A stretch of 64,000 nucleotides of DNA from Microcella indica (GCF_013414345.1 NZ_CP058670.1:744001-808000), one strand, 5' to 3'. Shown: positions 27,185-36,394, numbered from the stretch's first letter. Numbers and translations: made by a program. Notes: generated by a model not told the origin, from the letters alone.

Positions 27185-28678
27185 ATGACGACTGCGCCGA
27201 CCCGGTGGCTCACGGCCGAGCAGCTGGGGCCGCACTTCGACGACGGCGGCCCCGTGATCCTCGTCGAGAATCACGCGGTGTTCCGGCGCCGCCCGACGCA
27301 CCGTCAGAAGGCGCACCTCTACCTCTCGGCGCTGCGGCATCGGTCGCGGTCGGGCGGTGACCGTGTCGCGCTCGTCACCGCCGACTCCTATGAGGATGCC
27401 CTGCGCGAGCGCGGCCTCACGGGCGAGTCGCTCGAGGTCGTCGGCGCGACCTCGTGGGCGGTGCGCGCGCTCGCCGAGCGGCTGGGTGCGACGGTGCTGC
27501 CCGACCGCGGATTCGTGACCTCGCGCGCGAGCTTCGCGGCGTGGGCGGAGGGTCGGAAACCCTCCCAGTTGGTCATGGACCGCTTCTACCGTTCCGTGCG
27601 GGAGGAGACGGGCATCCTCATGGAGGGGTCGCAGCCGGCGGGCGGCCAGTTCAGCTTCGACCATGACAATCGCGAGCGCCCGCCGAAGGGCGCCGCGACG
27701 CTCGGCCTGCCGGCCCCGTGGACGCCGGTCGAGGACGACATCGACACCGAGGTGCGGGAGACGCTCGATGCGCTCGAGGCCGACGGCGTGCACTTTCTCG
27801 GGTCAGACGGCCCGCGACGCGTCGCGGCGACGCGAGAGGAGGCGCTCGCCGCCCTCGACGACTTCCTCGACGTGCCGCTGGGCGACTTCGGGCCGTTCGA
27901 GGACGCGATGCTCGCGGGCGACGGCGTCATGGCGCACTCGCGCCTGAGCGTGCCGCTCAATCTGGGGCTGCTGCATCCGCTCGAGGTCGTCGAGCGCGTC
28001 GTCGCCGAGTACGAGGCGGGGCGCGCGCCGCTGGGCAGTGTCGAAGGCATCGTGCGGCAGCTCATCGGCTGGCGCGACTGGGTGTGGCACCTGTACTGGC
28101 ATCTCGGCCCCGACTACACGACGAGCAGCAACGCGCTGGATGCTCGCACCCCGCTGCCCGCATCGTGGTGGTCGCTCGACAGCACCGAGTTGGCTGCCGA
28201 GCTCGACGCCGCGTGCCTCAGCAGCGTGCTCACGCAGGTCGGGCGCGAGGGCTGGGCTCACCACATTCCGCGCCTCATGGTGCTCGGCAACCACGCGCTG
28301 CAGCGCGGCTACGACCCCGCCGAGCTCACCCGCTGGTTCCAGGGCGCCTTCGTCGACGGCACCCCGTGGGTCATGCCGGCGAACGTCGTCGGCATGAGCC
28401 AGTGGGCAGACGGGGGAGTCGTGGCGACCAAGCCCTACGCGAGCGGCGGCGCCTATATCGACCGCATGAGCGACTACTGCGGGTCGTGCCGCTACAACCC
28501 GAAGAAGCGTGTGGGCGAGGATGCCTGCCCCTTCACCGCGGGGTACTGGGCGTTTCTCGATCTGGTCGAGCCGAGCATCCGGGGCAATCACCGCATGGCG
28601 CAGCCGCTCGCGGGCCTGCGCCGCCTCGCCGACCGCGACCAGCTCGTCGCCCACGAGCGCGCCCGCACCCACTACTGA
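27185..28678 (+). CDS. Cryptochrome/photolyase-related protein of the FeS-BCP (PhrB) class
   Basis: 497 aa. The N-terminal Rossmann part binds the antenna pigment; the C-terminal helical part binds FAD. Four Cys expected to hold the [4Fe-4S] cluster are visible: Cys344 in AACLSSVL, Cys432 and Cys435 in YCGSC, and Cys448 in DACPF, with the 13-residue spacing known from PhrB. HHIPRLMVLGNHAL is the conserved helix between them. Characterised members repair (6-4) photoproducts in light. ATG 27185. Expressed alone, ending at a hairpin. Confidence 0.88.
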   Translation: MTTAPTRWLTAEQLGPHFDDGGPVILVENHAVFRRRPTHRQKAHLYLSALRHRSRSGGDRVALVTADSYEDALRERGLTGESLEVVGATSWAVRALAERLGATVLPDRGFVTSRASFAAWAEGRKPSQLVMDRFYRSVREETGILMEGSQPAGGQFSFDHDNRERPPKGAATLGLPAPWTPVEDDIDTEVRETLDALEADGVHFLGSDGPRRVAATREEALAALDDFLDVPLGDFGPFEDAMLAGDGVMAHSRLSVPLNLGLLHPLEVVERVVAEYEAGRAPLGSVEGIVRQLIGWRDWVWHLYWHLGPDYTTSSNALDARTPLPASWWSLDSTELAAELDAACLSSVLTQVGREGWAHHIPRLMVLGNHALQRGYDPAELTRWFQGAFVDGTPWVMPANVVGMSQWADGGVVATKPYASGGAYIDRMSDYCGSCRYNPKKRVGEDACPFTAGYWAFLDLVEPSIRGNHRMAQPLAGLRRLADRDQLVAHERARTHY

Positions 28679-28680
28679 CC

Positions 28681-28699
28681 GGGGGCGCACGCCCCCTTT
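28681..28699 (+). terminator. Hairpin downstream of the photolyase gene
   Basis: GGGGGCG and CGCCCCC pair around CA at 28681-28696, followed by TTT. It begins 3 bp after the photolyase stop. A reasonable short intrinsic terminator. Confidence 0.55.
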
Positions 28700-28726
28700 G
28701 GGCCAGATCTGGCACGAATGGGCGCT
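28691..28726. repeat. Dispersed palindromic intergenic repeat, copy 1 (core CCAGATCTGG)
   Basis: The core palindrome is at 28703-28712 with CCCCCTTTGGG to the left and CACGAATGGGCGCTC to the right. It is similar to the unit at 40593-40630. It lies downstream of the photolyase gene. Confidence 0.6.
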
Positions 28727-28738
28727 CACCCTCGCCGC

Positions 28739-28772
28739 AAGCGCCCCTTTGCACCAGATCTGGCGCGTGCGG
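28739..28772. repeat. Dispersed palindromic intergenic repeat, copy 2
   Basis: AAGCGCCCCTTTGC, then CCAGATCTGG (28754-28763) and CGCGTGCGGG. Its core is 51 bp from that of copy 1. It lies about 40 bp before the murI start, so it could also touch the murI promoter region. Confidence 0.6.
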
Positions 28773-28804
28773 GTAGGGGAGGGCGCGCGCCTAGACTGAG
28801 GGGC

Positions 28805-29644
28805 GTGAGCAACGCGCCGATTGGGGTCTTCGACTCGGGGGTTGGCGGGCTCACTGTGGCCCGCGCGATCATCGACCAGCTGCCGCGCGAGCAGCTGCTC
28901 TACCTCGGCGACACCGCTAACGGTCCCTACGGCCCGCGCCCGATCGCTCAGGTGCGCGAGCACTCGCTCGCCGTGCTCGACGAGCTCGTCGCGCAGGGTG
29001 TGAAGCTCTTGGTGATCGCCTGCAATACCGCGAGTGCGGCGATGTTCCGGGATGCTCGCGAGCGGTTCGAGCAAGGCCACGGCATCCCCGTGGTCGAGGT
29101 CATCCAACCGGCCGTGCGCCAGGCCGTGCGCCGCACGCGCTCGAAGCGCATCGGCGTCATCGGTACGGAGGGCACGATCCGCTCGGGCGCCTACTCCGAG
29201 GCGTTCGTCGCCGATCCGCAGATCGAGCTGACCCTCGCGGCGGCACCGCGCTTCGTCGAGTTCGTCGAGGCCGGCGTCACGACAGGCCCCGAGCTGCTGG
29301 CGCTCGCCGAGGAGTACCTGGCCCCGATGAAGGCCGCCGACATCGACACGCTCGTGCTCGGCTGCACGCACTACCCGCTCCTGGCCGGTGCGATCCAGTT
29401 CGTGCTCGGCCCCGACGTCTCCCTCGTCTCGAGCGCGGAGGAGACCGCATACGACGTCTACCGCCGGCTCGTCGACCACGGCCTCGAGACGACGCGACGG
29501 GATGCTCCCGGTCACGTCTTCGAGGCCACGGGTTCTGACACCGCGCGCTTCCGCGCGCTGGCCGCACGGTTTCTCGGGCCCGAGATCGGCCACGTCGAGG
29601 CCTTCCCGACCGGCACCATCCCCCTTCCGAAAGGCACACCATGA
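28805..29644 (+). CDS. murI: Glutamate racemase
   Basis: 279 aa from GTG 28805 ([14 protein letters not shown]). It has the two catalytic-Cys motifs of the family, [10 protein letters not shown] and GCTHYPLL. It makes D-glutamate for peptidoglycan. It heads a compact run with rph and rdgB in which each start overlaps the previous stop by 4 bases, an arrangement common in actinobacteria. Frame-compatible upstream sequence is rejected because it covers the palindromic repeats. Confidence 0.95.
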   Translation: MSNAPIGVFDSGVGGLTVARAIIDQLPREQLLYLGDTANGPYGPRPIAQVREHSLAVLDELVAQGVKLLVIACNTASAAMFRDARERFEQGHGIPVVEVIQPAVRQAVRRTRSKRIGVIGTEGTIRSGAYSEAFVADPQIELTLAAAPRFVEFVEAGVTTGPELLALAEEYLAPMKAADIDTLVLGCTHYPLLAGAIQFVLGPDVSLVSSAEETAYDVYRRLVDHGLETTRRDAPGHVFEATGSDTARFRALAARFLGPEIGHVEAFPTGTIPLPKGTP

Positions 29645-30393
29645 ACGCCACCATCGCTGAGACGAGCGGCCTGCGCGCCGACGGACGCACCGAGTCGCAG
29701 CTGCGCCCCGTCACGATCGAACGCAACTGGAGCGCCCAGGCGGAGGGCAGCGCGCTCATCAGCTTCGGCAGCACCAAGGTGCTGTGCACCGCGAGCTTCA
29801 CGAACGGCGTGCCGCGGTGGCTCGTCGGCAAAGGCTCCGGCTGGGTGACCGCCGAGTACGGCATGCTGCCGCGCTCGACGAACGAGCGCATGGACCGCGA
29901 GAGCGTCAAGGGCAAGATCGGTGGGCGCACGCACGAGATCTCGCGGCTCATCGGCCGCAGCCTGCGCGCCGTCATCGACACCCGGTCGCTCGGTGAGAAC
30001 ACGATCAAGATCGACTGCGACGTGCTGCAGGCCGACGGTGGCACGCGCACCGCGGCGATCACGGGCGCGTACGTCGCGCTCGCCGACGCCGTCGAGTGGG
30101 GTCGCGAGAAGGGCTTCATCGGCAAGAAGGCCGTCGCGCTGACCGACTCGGTCGCCGCCGTGAGCGTCGGCATCATCGACGGCACCCCCATGCTCGACCT
30201 CGCCTACGTGGAGGACGTGCGGGCGGAGACCGACATGAACATCGTCGTCACCGGCTCGGGCAGCTTCGTCGAGCTGCAGGGCACGGCCGAGGGCGCTCCC
30301 TTCGATCGCGACGAGCTCAACGCCCTGCTCGACCTGGGTCTCGCCGGCGGCGTCGACCTCACGCGCCTGCAGCGCGAGGCGCTCGCCTCATGA
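29641..30393 (+). CDS. rph: Ribonuclease PH
   Basis: 250 aa. [11 protein letters not shown] at the start, [36 protein letters not shown] (phosphate and RNA binding, seen in two stretches) and the C-terminal [11 protein letters not shown]-like segment are all typical. It trims tRNA 3' ends by phosphorolysis. The ATG overlaps the murI stop, and its own stop overlaps the rdgB start. Full length. Confidence 0.95.
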   Translation: MNATIAETSGLRADGRTESQLRPVTIERNWSAQAEGSALISFGSTKVLCTASFTNGVPRWLVGKGSGWVTAEYGMLPRSTNERMDRESVKGKIGGRTHEISRLIGRSLRAVIDTRSLGENTIKIDCDVLQADGGTRTAAITGAYVALADAVEWGREKGFIGKKAVALTDSVAAVSVGIIDGTPMLDLAYVEDVRAETDMNIVVTGSGSFVELQGTAEGAPFDRDELNALLDLGLAGGVDLTRLQREALAS

Positions 30394-30977
30394 GGGTCGT
30401 CGTCGCGACGCACAACGCCCACAAGGTGGCCGAGCTGCAGCGGATTCTCGAGCAGCAGCTGCCGGGCATCCAGTTGGAGGCGTACGACGGCCCCGCCCCC
30501 GTCGAGGATGGCGGCACCTTTGCCGCCAACGCGCTCATCAAGGCGCGCGCCGCGGCCGCCCACACGGGTCTGCCCGCGATCGCCGACGACTCCGGCGTGA
30601 GCGTCGAGGCACTCGGCGGCGAACCGGGCGTCGATTCGGCCCACTACTCGGGGCGCCGCGACGATCGCGCCAACCTGCGGCTCGTGCTCAAGAATCTGGC
30701 CGACGAGAAGCACCGCGTCGCCGCGTTCACGTGCGCCGCCGCGCTCGTCGACCCGGGAGAGGACCCGGCATTCGAGCACGTCGAGCTCGGCGTGTGGCCG
30801 GGCACCATCGCACGCGAGGAGGCGGGGGGCGGCGGCTTCGGCTACGACCCGATCTTCGTTCCCGAGGGTCACGAGGTGACGAGCGCCGAGCTCACCGCGG
30901 ACGAGAAGAACGCCATCAGTCACCGTGCGCGTGCCTTCACGGCGCTCGCCGCGGTGCTGCGCAACCGCTACCGCTGA
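30390..30977 (+). CDS. rdgB: RdgB/HAM1 family non-canonical purine NTP pyrophosphatase
   Basis: 195 aa from ATG 30390. [11 protein letters not shown] (substrate loop), [20 protein letters not shown] and [10 protein letters not shown] are the family motifs. It hydrolyses dITP/XTP to monophosphates to keep deaminated purines out of DNA. Last gene of the murI-rph-rdgB set; the next gene begins 37 bp later and may share the transcript. Confidence 0.93.
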   Translation: MRVVVATHNAHKVAELQRILEQQLPGIQLEAYDGPAPVEDGGTFAANALIKARAAAAHTGLPAIADDSGVSVEALGGEPGVDSAHYSGRRDDRANLRLVLKNLADEKHRVAAFTCAAALVDPGEDPAFEHVELGVWPGTIAREEAGGGGFGYDPIFVPEGHEVTSAELTADEKNAISHRARAFTALAAVLRNRYR

Positions 30978-31014
30978 GCGCACGGCGGGCGGTCGCCGCC
31001 TACGCTGGATCGTG

Positions 31015-31959
31015 ATGGCCGAGCACCCCGCGTCCTCCACCCCGCCGCCGCGCCGACGGGGCCACGACCATGCCCACGCGGCGTCGCGCTCACGCCTGCT
31101 TGCCGCGATGGCGATCGTCGCCGTCGTGCTCGTCGTGCAGCTGGTCGGCGCCGTGCTCACCGGCTCCCTCGCACTCGCCGCCGACTCGGGGCACGTCGCG
31201 AGCGACCTCGTCGGGCTCATCGTCGCGCTCATCGCGCTGACCGTCGCCCGTCGCCCCGCAACTGAGCGCCAGACCTACGGCTTTCGCCGTGCGGAGGTCT
31301 TCGGCGCCGCCCTCAACGCAGGAATCCTCCTCGCGGTCGCCGTCGTCGTAGCCGTCGAGGCGACCTCGCGCTTGCTGGAGCCCGAGGCCGGCGAGGTGCA
31401 GAGCCTGCCCATGCTGCTCGTCGCCGTCGCGGGCCTGCTCGGCAACATCGCCGGGGCCCTCCTGCTGCGCCGTGAGGCTCAGCACTCGCTCAACATGCGC
31501 GGTGCCTACCTCGAAGTGCTCGGCGACCTCCTCGGCTCACTCGCGGTCATCGTCGCCGCCGGCGTCATCCTCCTCACGGGATGGGCGCCCGCGGACGCGG
31601 TCGCCTCCCTCGTCATCGTCGCGATGATCGTGCCGCGTGCGCTCGTGCTGCTGCGCGACGTGCTGCGCGTGCTCAGCCAGGCCGCGCCGCCGGAGACGAG
31701 CATCGCCGAGATACGCGAGCACGTGCTCGCCGCCCCCGGCGTCGTCGGCGTGCACGACGTGCACGTGTGGTCGATCACGAGCGGAGCATCCGTGTTCAGC
31801 GCCCACGTCGTCGTGCGCGACGACGTCTTCGACGGCGACCGGGCGAGCGCGCTCCTCGCCCACCTCGACGAGTGCCTCGACGAGCACTTCGATGTGGCGC
31901 ACTCGACCTTCCAGCTCGAGCCGCAGGGGCACGAGCGCCGCGAGAGCGTGCACCCGTGA
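31015..31959 (+). CDS. Cation diffusion facilitator (CDF) metal exporter
   Basis: 314 aa from ATG 31015. His-rich cytoplasmic start (GHDHAHAAS), six membrane segments, then a ferredoxin-like cytoplasmic domain ending DEHFDVAHSTFQLEP. The TM2 metal site is HVASD (HxxxD). The TM5 site, usually HxxxD in zinc exporters, reads EVLGD (ExxxD), so the metal may not be zinc. Its stop overlaps the start of a DtxR-type regulator gene, which fits regulated export of Mn, Fe or a similar ion. Confidence 0.87.
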   Translation: MAEHPASSTPPPRRRGHDHAHAASRSRLLAAMAIVAVVLVVQLVGAVLTGSLALAADSGHVASDLVGLIVALIALTVARRPATERQTYGFRRAEVFGAALNAGILLAVAVVVAVEATSRLLEPEAGEVQSLPMLLVAVAGLLGNIAGALLLRREAQHSLNMRGAYLEVLGDLLGSLAVIVAAGVILLTGWAPADAVASLVIVAMIVPRALVLLRDVLRVLSQAAPPETSIAEIREHVLAAPGVVGVHDVHVWSITSGASVFSAHVVVRDDVFDGDRASALLAHLDECLDEHFDVAHSTFQLEPQGHERRESVHP

Positions 31960-32645
31960 ACGGCACCTCGACCTCCATCGCGATCGACGACTACCTCAAG
32001 GTCATCTACTCGCACACCGAGTGGCAGGCCGAGCCCATCACGCCCAGCCAGCTCGCCGTGCGGCTCGGGCTCGCGCCGTCGAGCGTCACCGAGATGGTCA
32101 AGAAGCTCGCGGCCGCCGGGCTCGTCGACCACCGGCCCTACAGCGCCATCCGGCTCACCGAGCAGGGGGAGGAGCGGGCGGTCGCGATGGTGCGGCGGCA
32201 TCGGCTCATCGAGACCTGGCTCGTGCGCGTGTTCGACTACGGCTGGGACGAAGTGCACGACGAGGCCGAGGTGCTCGAGCACGCCCTGAGCGACCGCCTG
32301 CTCGACGCGATCGACGCCCAGCTCGGGTACCCCGGGCGCGACCCGCACGGCGACGTCATCCCCGCCGCGGACGGCACGCTGCGTCGGCCCGCCGCCGTGC
32401 GCCTCGACGAGGCGCCTCCCGGTTTCGAGGGAGTCATCGTGCGCATCAGCGACCGCGACCCCGACGTGCTGCGTGTCGTCGACCGCCTGGGGCTCGCGCT
32501 CGACGATGCCGTGACGGTGGAGCCGGCCGACGGCGTCGGGGCCGGTGTCGGCGTGCGCCGTCGGGGAGGCTCGGTCGTGGTGCTCGCGCCTGCCGTGGCG
32601 GGCGCGCTGTGGATCGCGGCGGAGAACCGGGCAGCGGTGCCCTAG
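31956..32645 (+). CDS. DtxR/MntR-family metal-dependent transcriptional regulator
   Basis: 229 aa from GTG 31956 within the CDF stop. N-terminal winged HTH (SQLAVRLGLAPSSVTEMVKKLAAAGLV), then the metal-binding and dimerisation region with RRHRLIETWLV, WDEVHDEAEVLEHALSD, and a C-terminal SH3/FeoA-like domain (GFEGVIVRISDRDPDVLRVVDRLGL, in parts). The family represses or activates metal transport genes when loaded with Fe(II) or Mn(II). Being coupled to the exporter gene suggests direct control of that transcript. No operator was identified. Confidence 0.88.
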   Translation: MNGTSTSIAIDDYLKVIYSHTEWQAEPITPSQLAVRLGLAPSSVTEMVKKLAAAGLVDHRPYSAIRLTEQGEERAVAMVRRHRLIETWLVRVFDYGWDEVHDEAEVLEHALSDRLLDAIDAQLGYPGRDPHGDVIPAADGTLRRPAAVRLDEAPPGFEGVIVRISDRDPDVLRVVDRLGLALDDAVTVEPADGVGAGVGVRRRGGSVVVLAPAVAGALWIAAENRAAVP

Positions 32646-33685
32646 CTCTCGCGCTCTCCGGCGTCCCGGTCCTCGGCAGCGACGGCATCCTGCGCCTGCG
32701 CCTGCGTCTCGTCGAGCGCGCGGGACTCGTCGACGACGCTCAGCGCCGGGTCTGCGGCGACGTCGGCCGACAGGAGGCGGCGGCGCAGCAGGAACGCTTC
32801 GAGGGCGATGAGGCCGAGCACGAAAGCGGCGCCCGCGATCGCGAGCACGACCGCGAGCGGAAGGTCGTCGCCGGGCGCGAGCACGCCGCCCGTGTCGTCC
32901 TGCCACGGCCACAGGGCACGCAGGGAGCCGACCATGAGGCCGGTCATGATGACGAGCGTCACCCTGCGCCGGTGGGCGAGCAGCCACTGCAGGCCCGAGA
33001 CGAAGACGCCGAGCCCGAGGATCGCGCCGAGCACGAAGACTCCGAGGTAGGCGATGTTGCGGTCGTTGACGGCGGCGAGCGTCGGCGCGTACATGCCGAC
33101 CGTGAGGAGCAGATAGGAGCCGGAGACGCCCGGCAGCACGAGCGCGCACACGGCGATCGCGGCGGCGATCGCGACGACCCACAGCGCCGGGTCCTGGTCC
33201 GGCGCCTGCGGCAGCCCTGTGAGCAGGAAGGTGGCGACCGCGGCGAGCAGCCCGAGCGCGTACTCGCGAGCGCTCCAGCGAACGCCGACCATGCGCGCGG
33301 GAACGATGAGGGATGCCGCGATGAGGCCCGCGAAGACTGCGCGGGTCGCCGTCGGGTAGCCCTCGACGAGGGGGGCGAGAACGGCGGCGCCGGCGACGAT
33401 GGCGGCGAGCATCCCGATGCCGATCGGCAGGACGACCGCCCAGCGAACCGAACGGAAGTGGCCGACCGCGGGGGCGATGCTGCGACCGCGCAGTCCGTCC
33501 GTGACGAAGCGCGCGACACCGCGCGCGAGGTGGCCGGCCCCGTCGATGAGCGCGTCGTACACGCCGACGATGAGGGCGATCGTGCCGCCACTGACCCCTG
33601 GCACGATCTCGGCGAGGCCGATGAGAGCGCCGCGGACGGCGTCGAGCACCGTGCGCGTCAGGCGGCGCGTGCGGGACGCGGTCAC
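32642..33685 (-). CDS. DUF368 family protein, probable undecaprenyl-phosphate translocase (PopT-like)
   Basis: 347 aa from GTG 33685, which overlaps the dedA stop by 4 bases (GTGA). About eight or nine membrane segments. The DUF368 signature EIVPGVSGGTIALI recurs in shorter form in the second half as LVLPGVSGSYLLL, which suggests an internal repeat. DUF368 (PopT) proteins were reported to recycle undecaprenyl phosphate across the membrane, so it probably supports cell-envelope lipid-carrier return. The C-terminal 40 residues are polar, Ala/Asp/Glu/Gln-rich. It converges on the DtxR gene and overlaps it by 4 bases. Confidence 0.85.
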   Translation of the reverse strand: MTASRTRRLTRTVLDAVRGALIGLAEIVPGVSGGTIALIVGVYDALIDGAGHLARGVARFVTDGLRGRSIAPAVGHFRSVRWAVVLPIGIGMLAAIVAGAAVLAPLVEGYPTATRAVFAGLIAASLIVPARMVGVRWSAREYALGLLAAVATFLLTGLPQAPDQDPALWVVAIAAAIAVCALVLPGVSGSYLLLTVGMYAPTLAAVNDRNIAYLGVFVLGAILGLGVFVSGLQWLLAHRRRVTLVIMTGLMVGSLRALWPWQDDTGGVLAPGDDLPLAVVLAIAGAAFVLGLIALEAFLLRRRLLSADVAADPALSVVDESRALDETQAQAQDAVAAEDRDAGERES

Positions 33686-34488
33686 GGCAGCTCGTCGTTC
33701 TTCTCGTGCTTGCCATCGTGCGGGCCGATGCCGTACGTGCGGCGGCTCGACGCGGGCTCCTTCGCCTCGTGCTTGCCGTCGTGCTCGGGCTCGTCCTGCC
33801 AGATCTCCACGGGAGGCAGCTCGACGCCCTGCCTCTCGAGCTCGTCCTCCTTGCGCTGCTGGTGGCGCTCGTGGAACCAGTGGTACGCGATGCCGATGAG
33901 CACGAGGCCGATGAGGATGATCAGCACGAGGTCGATGTACTCCACGACCCACGCGGCCACACCCGGAATCTGCGCGATGCCGTAGCCGAGTGCGGGCAGG
34001 CCCACGCCCCACAGCGCGGCACCGAGGGTGTCGAAGAGGAAGAACTTGCGGTACTGCATCTTGCCGACGCCCGCGGCGACGGGCGAGATGGTGCGCACGA
34101 CGGCGATGAAGCGCGCGATCGTGACCGCCCAGCCGCCGTACTTCGCGAAGAACGCCTCAGTGCGGGCGACGCTGCGGCGGCTGAAGAAGCCGGCCGACTT
34201 GCGCTCGAAGATGGGCGGCCCGACCTTGCGGCCGATCAGGTACCCGAGGTTGTCGCCCGCCATCGTCGCGAGCATGATGCACAGGGCCACGAGCCAGATC
34301 GGCTGCGGGATGACCCCGGTGAAGGTGAGCACGCCCGTGAGGATGAGGAGCGTGTCGCCCGGCAGGAGGAAGCCGACGAGGAGGCCGGTCTCGACGAAGA
34401 CGATGAGGCACACGACCGCGAGAGCCCAGGGCCCCGCTCCCGTGATGATGCCTTCCACGTCGAAGAGACCGATATCCATCGGCAGCAT
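33682..34488 (-). CDS. DedA family membrane protein (undecaprenyl-phosphate translocase family)
   Basis: 268 aa from ATG 34488, which has GGAG five bases upstream. A TTG 30 bp earlier is possible but lacks a site. Family features: FVETGLLVGFLLPGDTLL, GDNLGYLIGRKVG, the amphipathic ARFIAVVRTISPVAAG helix and a C-terminal membrane span. Some DedA proteins (UptA/YghB group) translocate undecaprenyl phosphate. It is the first gene of a two-gene operon with DUF368. The tail is charged (KHEAKEPASSRRTYG) and cytoplasmic. Confidence 0.88.
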   Translation of the reverse strand: MLPMDIGLFDVEGIITGAGPWALAVVCLIVFVETGLLVGFLLPGDTLLILTGVLTFTGVIPQPIWLVALCIMLATMAGDNLGYLIGRKVGPPIFERKSAGFFSRRSVARTEAFFAKYGGWAVTIARFIAVVRTISPVAAGVGKMQYRKFFLFDTLGAALWGVGLPALGYGIAQIPGVAAWVVEYIDLVLIILIGLVLIGIAYHWFHERHQQRKEDELERQGVELPPVEIWQDEPEHDGKHEAKEPASSRRTYGIGPHDGKHEKNDELP

Positions 34489-34498
34489 GGCGACTCCG

Positions 34499-34538
34499 GT
34501 CGTGACGTGGGCGGACAACCGCGTGGTGCGGTCACGAC
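34499..34538. promoter_or_regulatory. Inverted repeat in the dedA/lctP divergent intergenic region
   Basis: GTCGTGAC (34499-34506) and GTCACGAC (34531-34538) form perfect 8-bp arms separated by 24 bp. They lie between the two divergent starts (34488 and 34575), so a shared operator is possible. No regulator is identified. Confidence 0.3.
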
Positions 34539-34574
34539 AGAGTATCGTGCCGATGCCCCCGTACGCTGGGTCGC

Positions 34575-36134
34575 GTGCTGACCATAGTCGCGCTCGCCCC
34601 CGTCCTGCTCGTGCTTGTCCTCATGACGGTGCTCGGCTGGTCGGCCGCGCGCGCAGGCCTCGTCACGGCCGCCGTGACGCTCGTGCTCGCGCTCACCGTG
34701 TTCGGCTTCGGTGGCGAGGACGCCCAGGTCGGTGTCGCCGCGAGTCTCGCCGGGGTGCTCGCGGAAGCCGGCTTCATCGCGCTCACCGTGATCGGCATCA
34801 TCGGGCCGGCCCTGGGCATCCACTATCTGCAGCGCAGCACGGGCGCCGCCGCCCGCCTGCGCCAGGCGCTCGCGATGCTGCACCCCGACCCGCGATTGGG
34901 CGCGATCCTCGTCGCGTGGTTCTTCGCGCTCTTCCTCGAGGGCGCGGCAGGCTTCGGCACGCCCGTCGCTCTCGCGGCGCCCTTCCTCGTCGCTGCGGGC
35001 ATGCCCGCCCTGCCGGCCGTCGCCGCGGCGCTCGTCGGTCACGCGGCGGGCGTCTCGTTCGGGGCGATCGGCACGCCCGTGCTCGCCCAGAGCGCCCTCG
35101 TCGACGCGACCAGCGCCGAGCTCGCGCAGTCGACGGTCGTGTACCACCTCGCCCTCGGGGTCGTGCTCGTTGCCGTCATGGTGGTCATCATCGGGCGCGC
35201 CTACGGGCACTTCCGCGGCCTGTGGTGGTGGGGGGCGCTCGCCGCCGTGTGCTTCTTCGTGCCGTACGGGCTCATCGCGTGGTTCCTCGGGCCTGAGCTG
35301 CCCACCCTCGGCGGGGCTCTCGTGGGCGTGCTGGTGTTCTCGTTCGTGCTCGTGCGGCATCGGCGGCGCGTCCACGCGCGCGGCGAGACGGGAGTGCCCG
35401 ATGAGGTGGTCACCACCCATCCGCATCCGGATGCTCGCGACGTCGTCACCGCGGAGATCACGGTTCTGCGCGCCGCCGCCCCGTACCTCGTGCTGGTCGG
35501 CGTCGTCCTGCTGACGCGGCTCATCGGCCCTCTGCGGGAGACTCTGCAGTCAGTCACTCTGGCGTGGGAGCTGCCCGGAGGCTTCGCCGGCAGCGTGCAG
35601 CCGCTCTACCACCCCACGATGCTGCTCACGATCGCGTTCCTCGCGGGGGCGCTGCTGCAGCGGGCCTCCTGGCGGCGCATCCGCGTGGCCTTCGTCACGG
35701 CGACGCTGCAGCTCGGCCCCGTGCTCGTCGCGCTCGTGGCGATGATCACGATCGCGCGCACCATGACCGCCTCGGGCATGACCGAGCAGCTCGCGCTCGC
35801 CGCCGCCGGGCTGGGGCTCGCGTGGCCCGTCTTTGCGCCCCTGGTCGGCGCGTTCGGCACGTTCATCACCGGCTCGGCGACCGCCTCGAACCTGCTGTTC
35901 ACCGACCTGCAGAGCTCGACCGCACGGGCGCTCGCGCTGCCCGAGCTGCCGCTGCTCGGCGCGCAGGGCTTCGGCGCCGCGGTCGGCAACATTATCGCGC
36001 CGCACAACATCGTGGCCGCGGTCGCGACCGTGGGCCTCACGGGCCAGGAGGGGAAGGTGCTGCGCACGACCGTGCCGACCGCGCTCGCCTACCTCGTGCT
36101 CGGCGGGCTGCTCGCGCTGCTGTTCGTGTTGTAG
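34575..36134 (+). CDS. lctP: L-lactate permease family transporter
   Basis: 519 aa, GTG start, about 13 membrane segments. Conserved LctP stretches: FLEGAAGFGTPVALAAPFLV, GHAAGVSFGAIGTPVLAQ and, near the end, GAFGTFITGSATASNLLF and NIIAPHNIVAA. The family imports lactate or glycolate with protons. There is no lactate dehydrogenase gene beside it. Divergent from dedA; followed by a GC-rich repeat-containing region and the opposing tRNA gene. Confidence 0.88.
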   Translation: MLTIVALAPVLLVLVLMTVLGWSAARAGLVTAAVTLVLALTVFGFGGEDAQVGVAASLAGVLAEAGFIALTVIGIIGPALGIHYLQRSTGAAARLRQALAMLHPDPRLGAILVAWFFALFLEGAAGFGTPVALAAPFLVAAGMPALPAVAAALVGHAAGVSFGAIGTPVLAQSALVDATSAELAQSTVVYHLALGVVLVAVMVVIIGRAYGHFRGLWWWGALAAVCFFVPYGLIAWFLGPELPTLGGALVGVLVFSFVLVRHRRRVHARGETGVPDEVVTTHPHPDARDVVTAEITVLRAAAPYLVLVGVVLLTRLIGPLRETLQSVTLAWELPGGFAGSVQPLYHPTMLLTIAFLAGALLQRASWRRIRVAFVTATLQLGPVLVALVAMITIARTMTASGMTEQLALAAAGLGLAWPVFAPLVGAFGTFITGSATASNLLFTDLQSSTARALALPELPLLGAQGFGAAVGNIIAPHNIVAAVATVGLTGQEGKVLRTTVPTALAYLVLGGLLALLFVL

Positions 36135-36254
36135 CCGCGCGTCGCGTCGCGCCGCGCCGCGTCGCGTCGCGGTGTCGTGGGCGCCCCTACGCGAGCGCCC
36201 CCACGCGAGCCCGCGCGCTTAGATTCGCCCCAAACTGGGCCTTGGCCGCTCGTC
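36135..36254. other. Low-complexity GC-rich intergenic segment after lctP
   Basis: Begins with iterated CGCGTCG/CCGCG units (36136-36173) that can fold on themselves, followed by two GCGAGC-type repeats. No open reading frame of interest. Probably transcription-termination or replication-slippage sequence. Confidence 0.4.
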
Positions 36255-36290
36255 AAGCGCCCTTTCGCGCCAGATCTGGCACGACGTGCG
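36255..36290. repeat. Dispersed palindromic intergenic repeat, copy 3
   Basis: AAGCGCCCTTTCGCG, then the core CCAGATCTGG at 36270-36279 and CACGACGTGCGG. It lies 22 bp beyond the 3' end of the tRNA-Leu gene on the minus strand, so it could serve as that gene's terminator. Confidence 0.6.
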
Positions 36291-36312
36291 GTGCGCGGCG
36301 CGCGGCGCACCG

Positions 36313-36394
36313 TGCGGAAGGAGGGACTTGAACCCTCACGCCCGAAGGCACAGGAACCTAAATCCTGCGTGTCTGCCGATTCCACCACTCCCGC
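36313..36394 (-). tRNA. tRNA-Leu (anticodon UAG)
   Basis: Read on the minus strand, the acceptor 5' strand GCGGGAG pairs with CTTCCGC (one G-U), followed by discriminator A. The anticodon stem AGGA/TCCT encloses the loop TTTAGGT, giving anticodon UAG (CUA codons). A long variable arm (GTGCCTTCGGGCGT) marks it as a class II leucine tRNA, and GGTTCAAGTCC forms the T arm. CCA is not encoded. 82 nt including the discriminator. Confidence 0.95.

Noticed and set aside
36221-36245. Possible extra copy of the CCAGATCTGG repeat (core CCAAACTGG)
   Set aside because: Only the core partly matches; the arms do not align.
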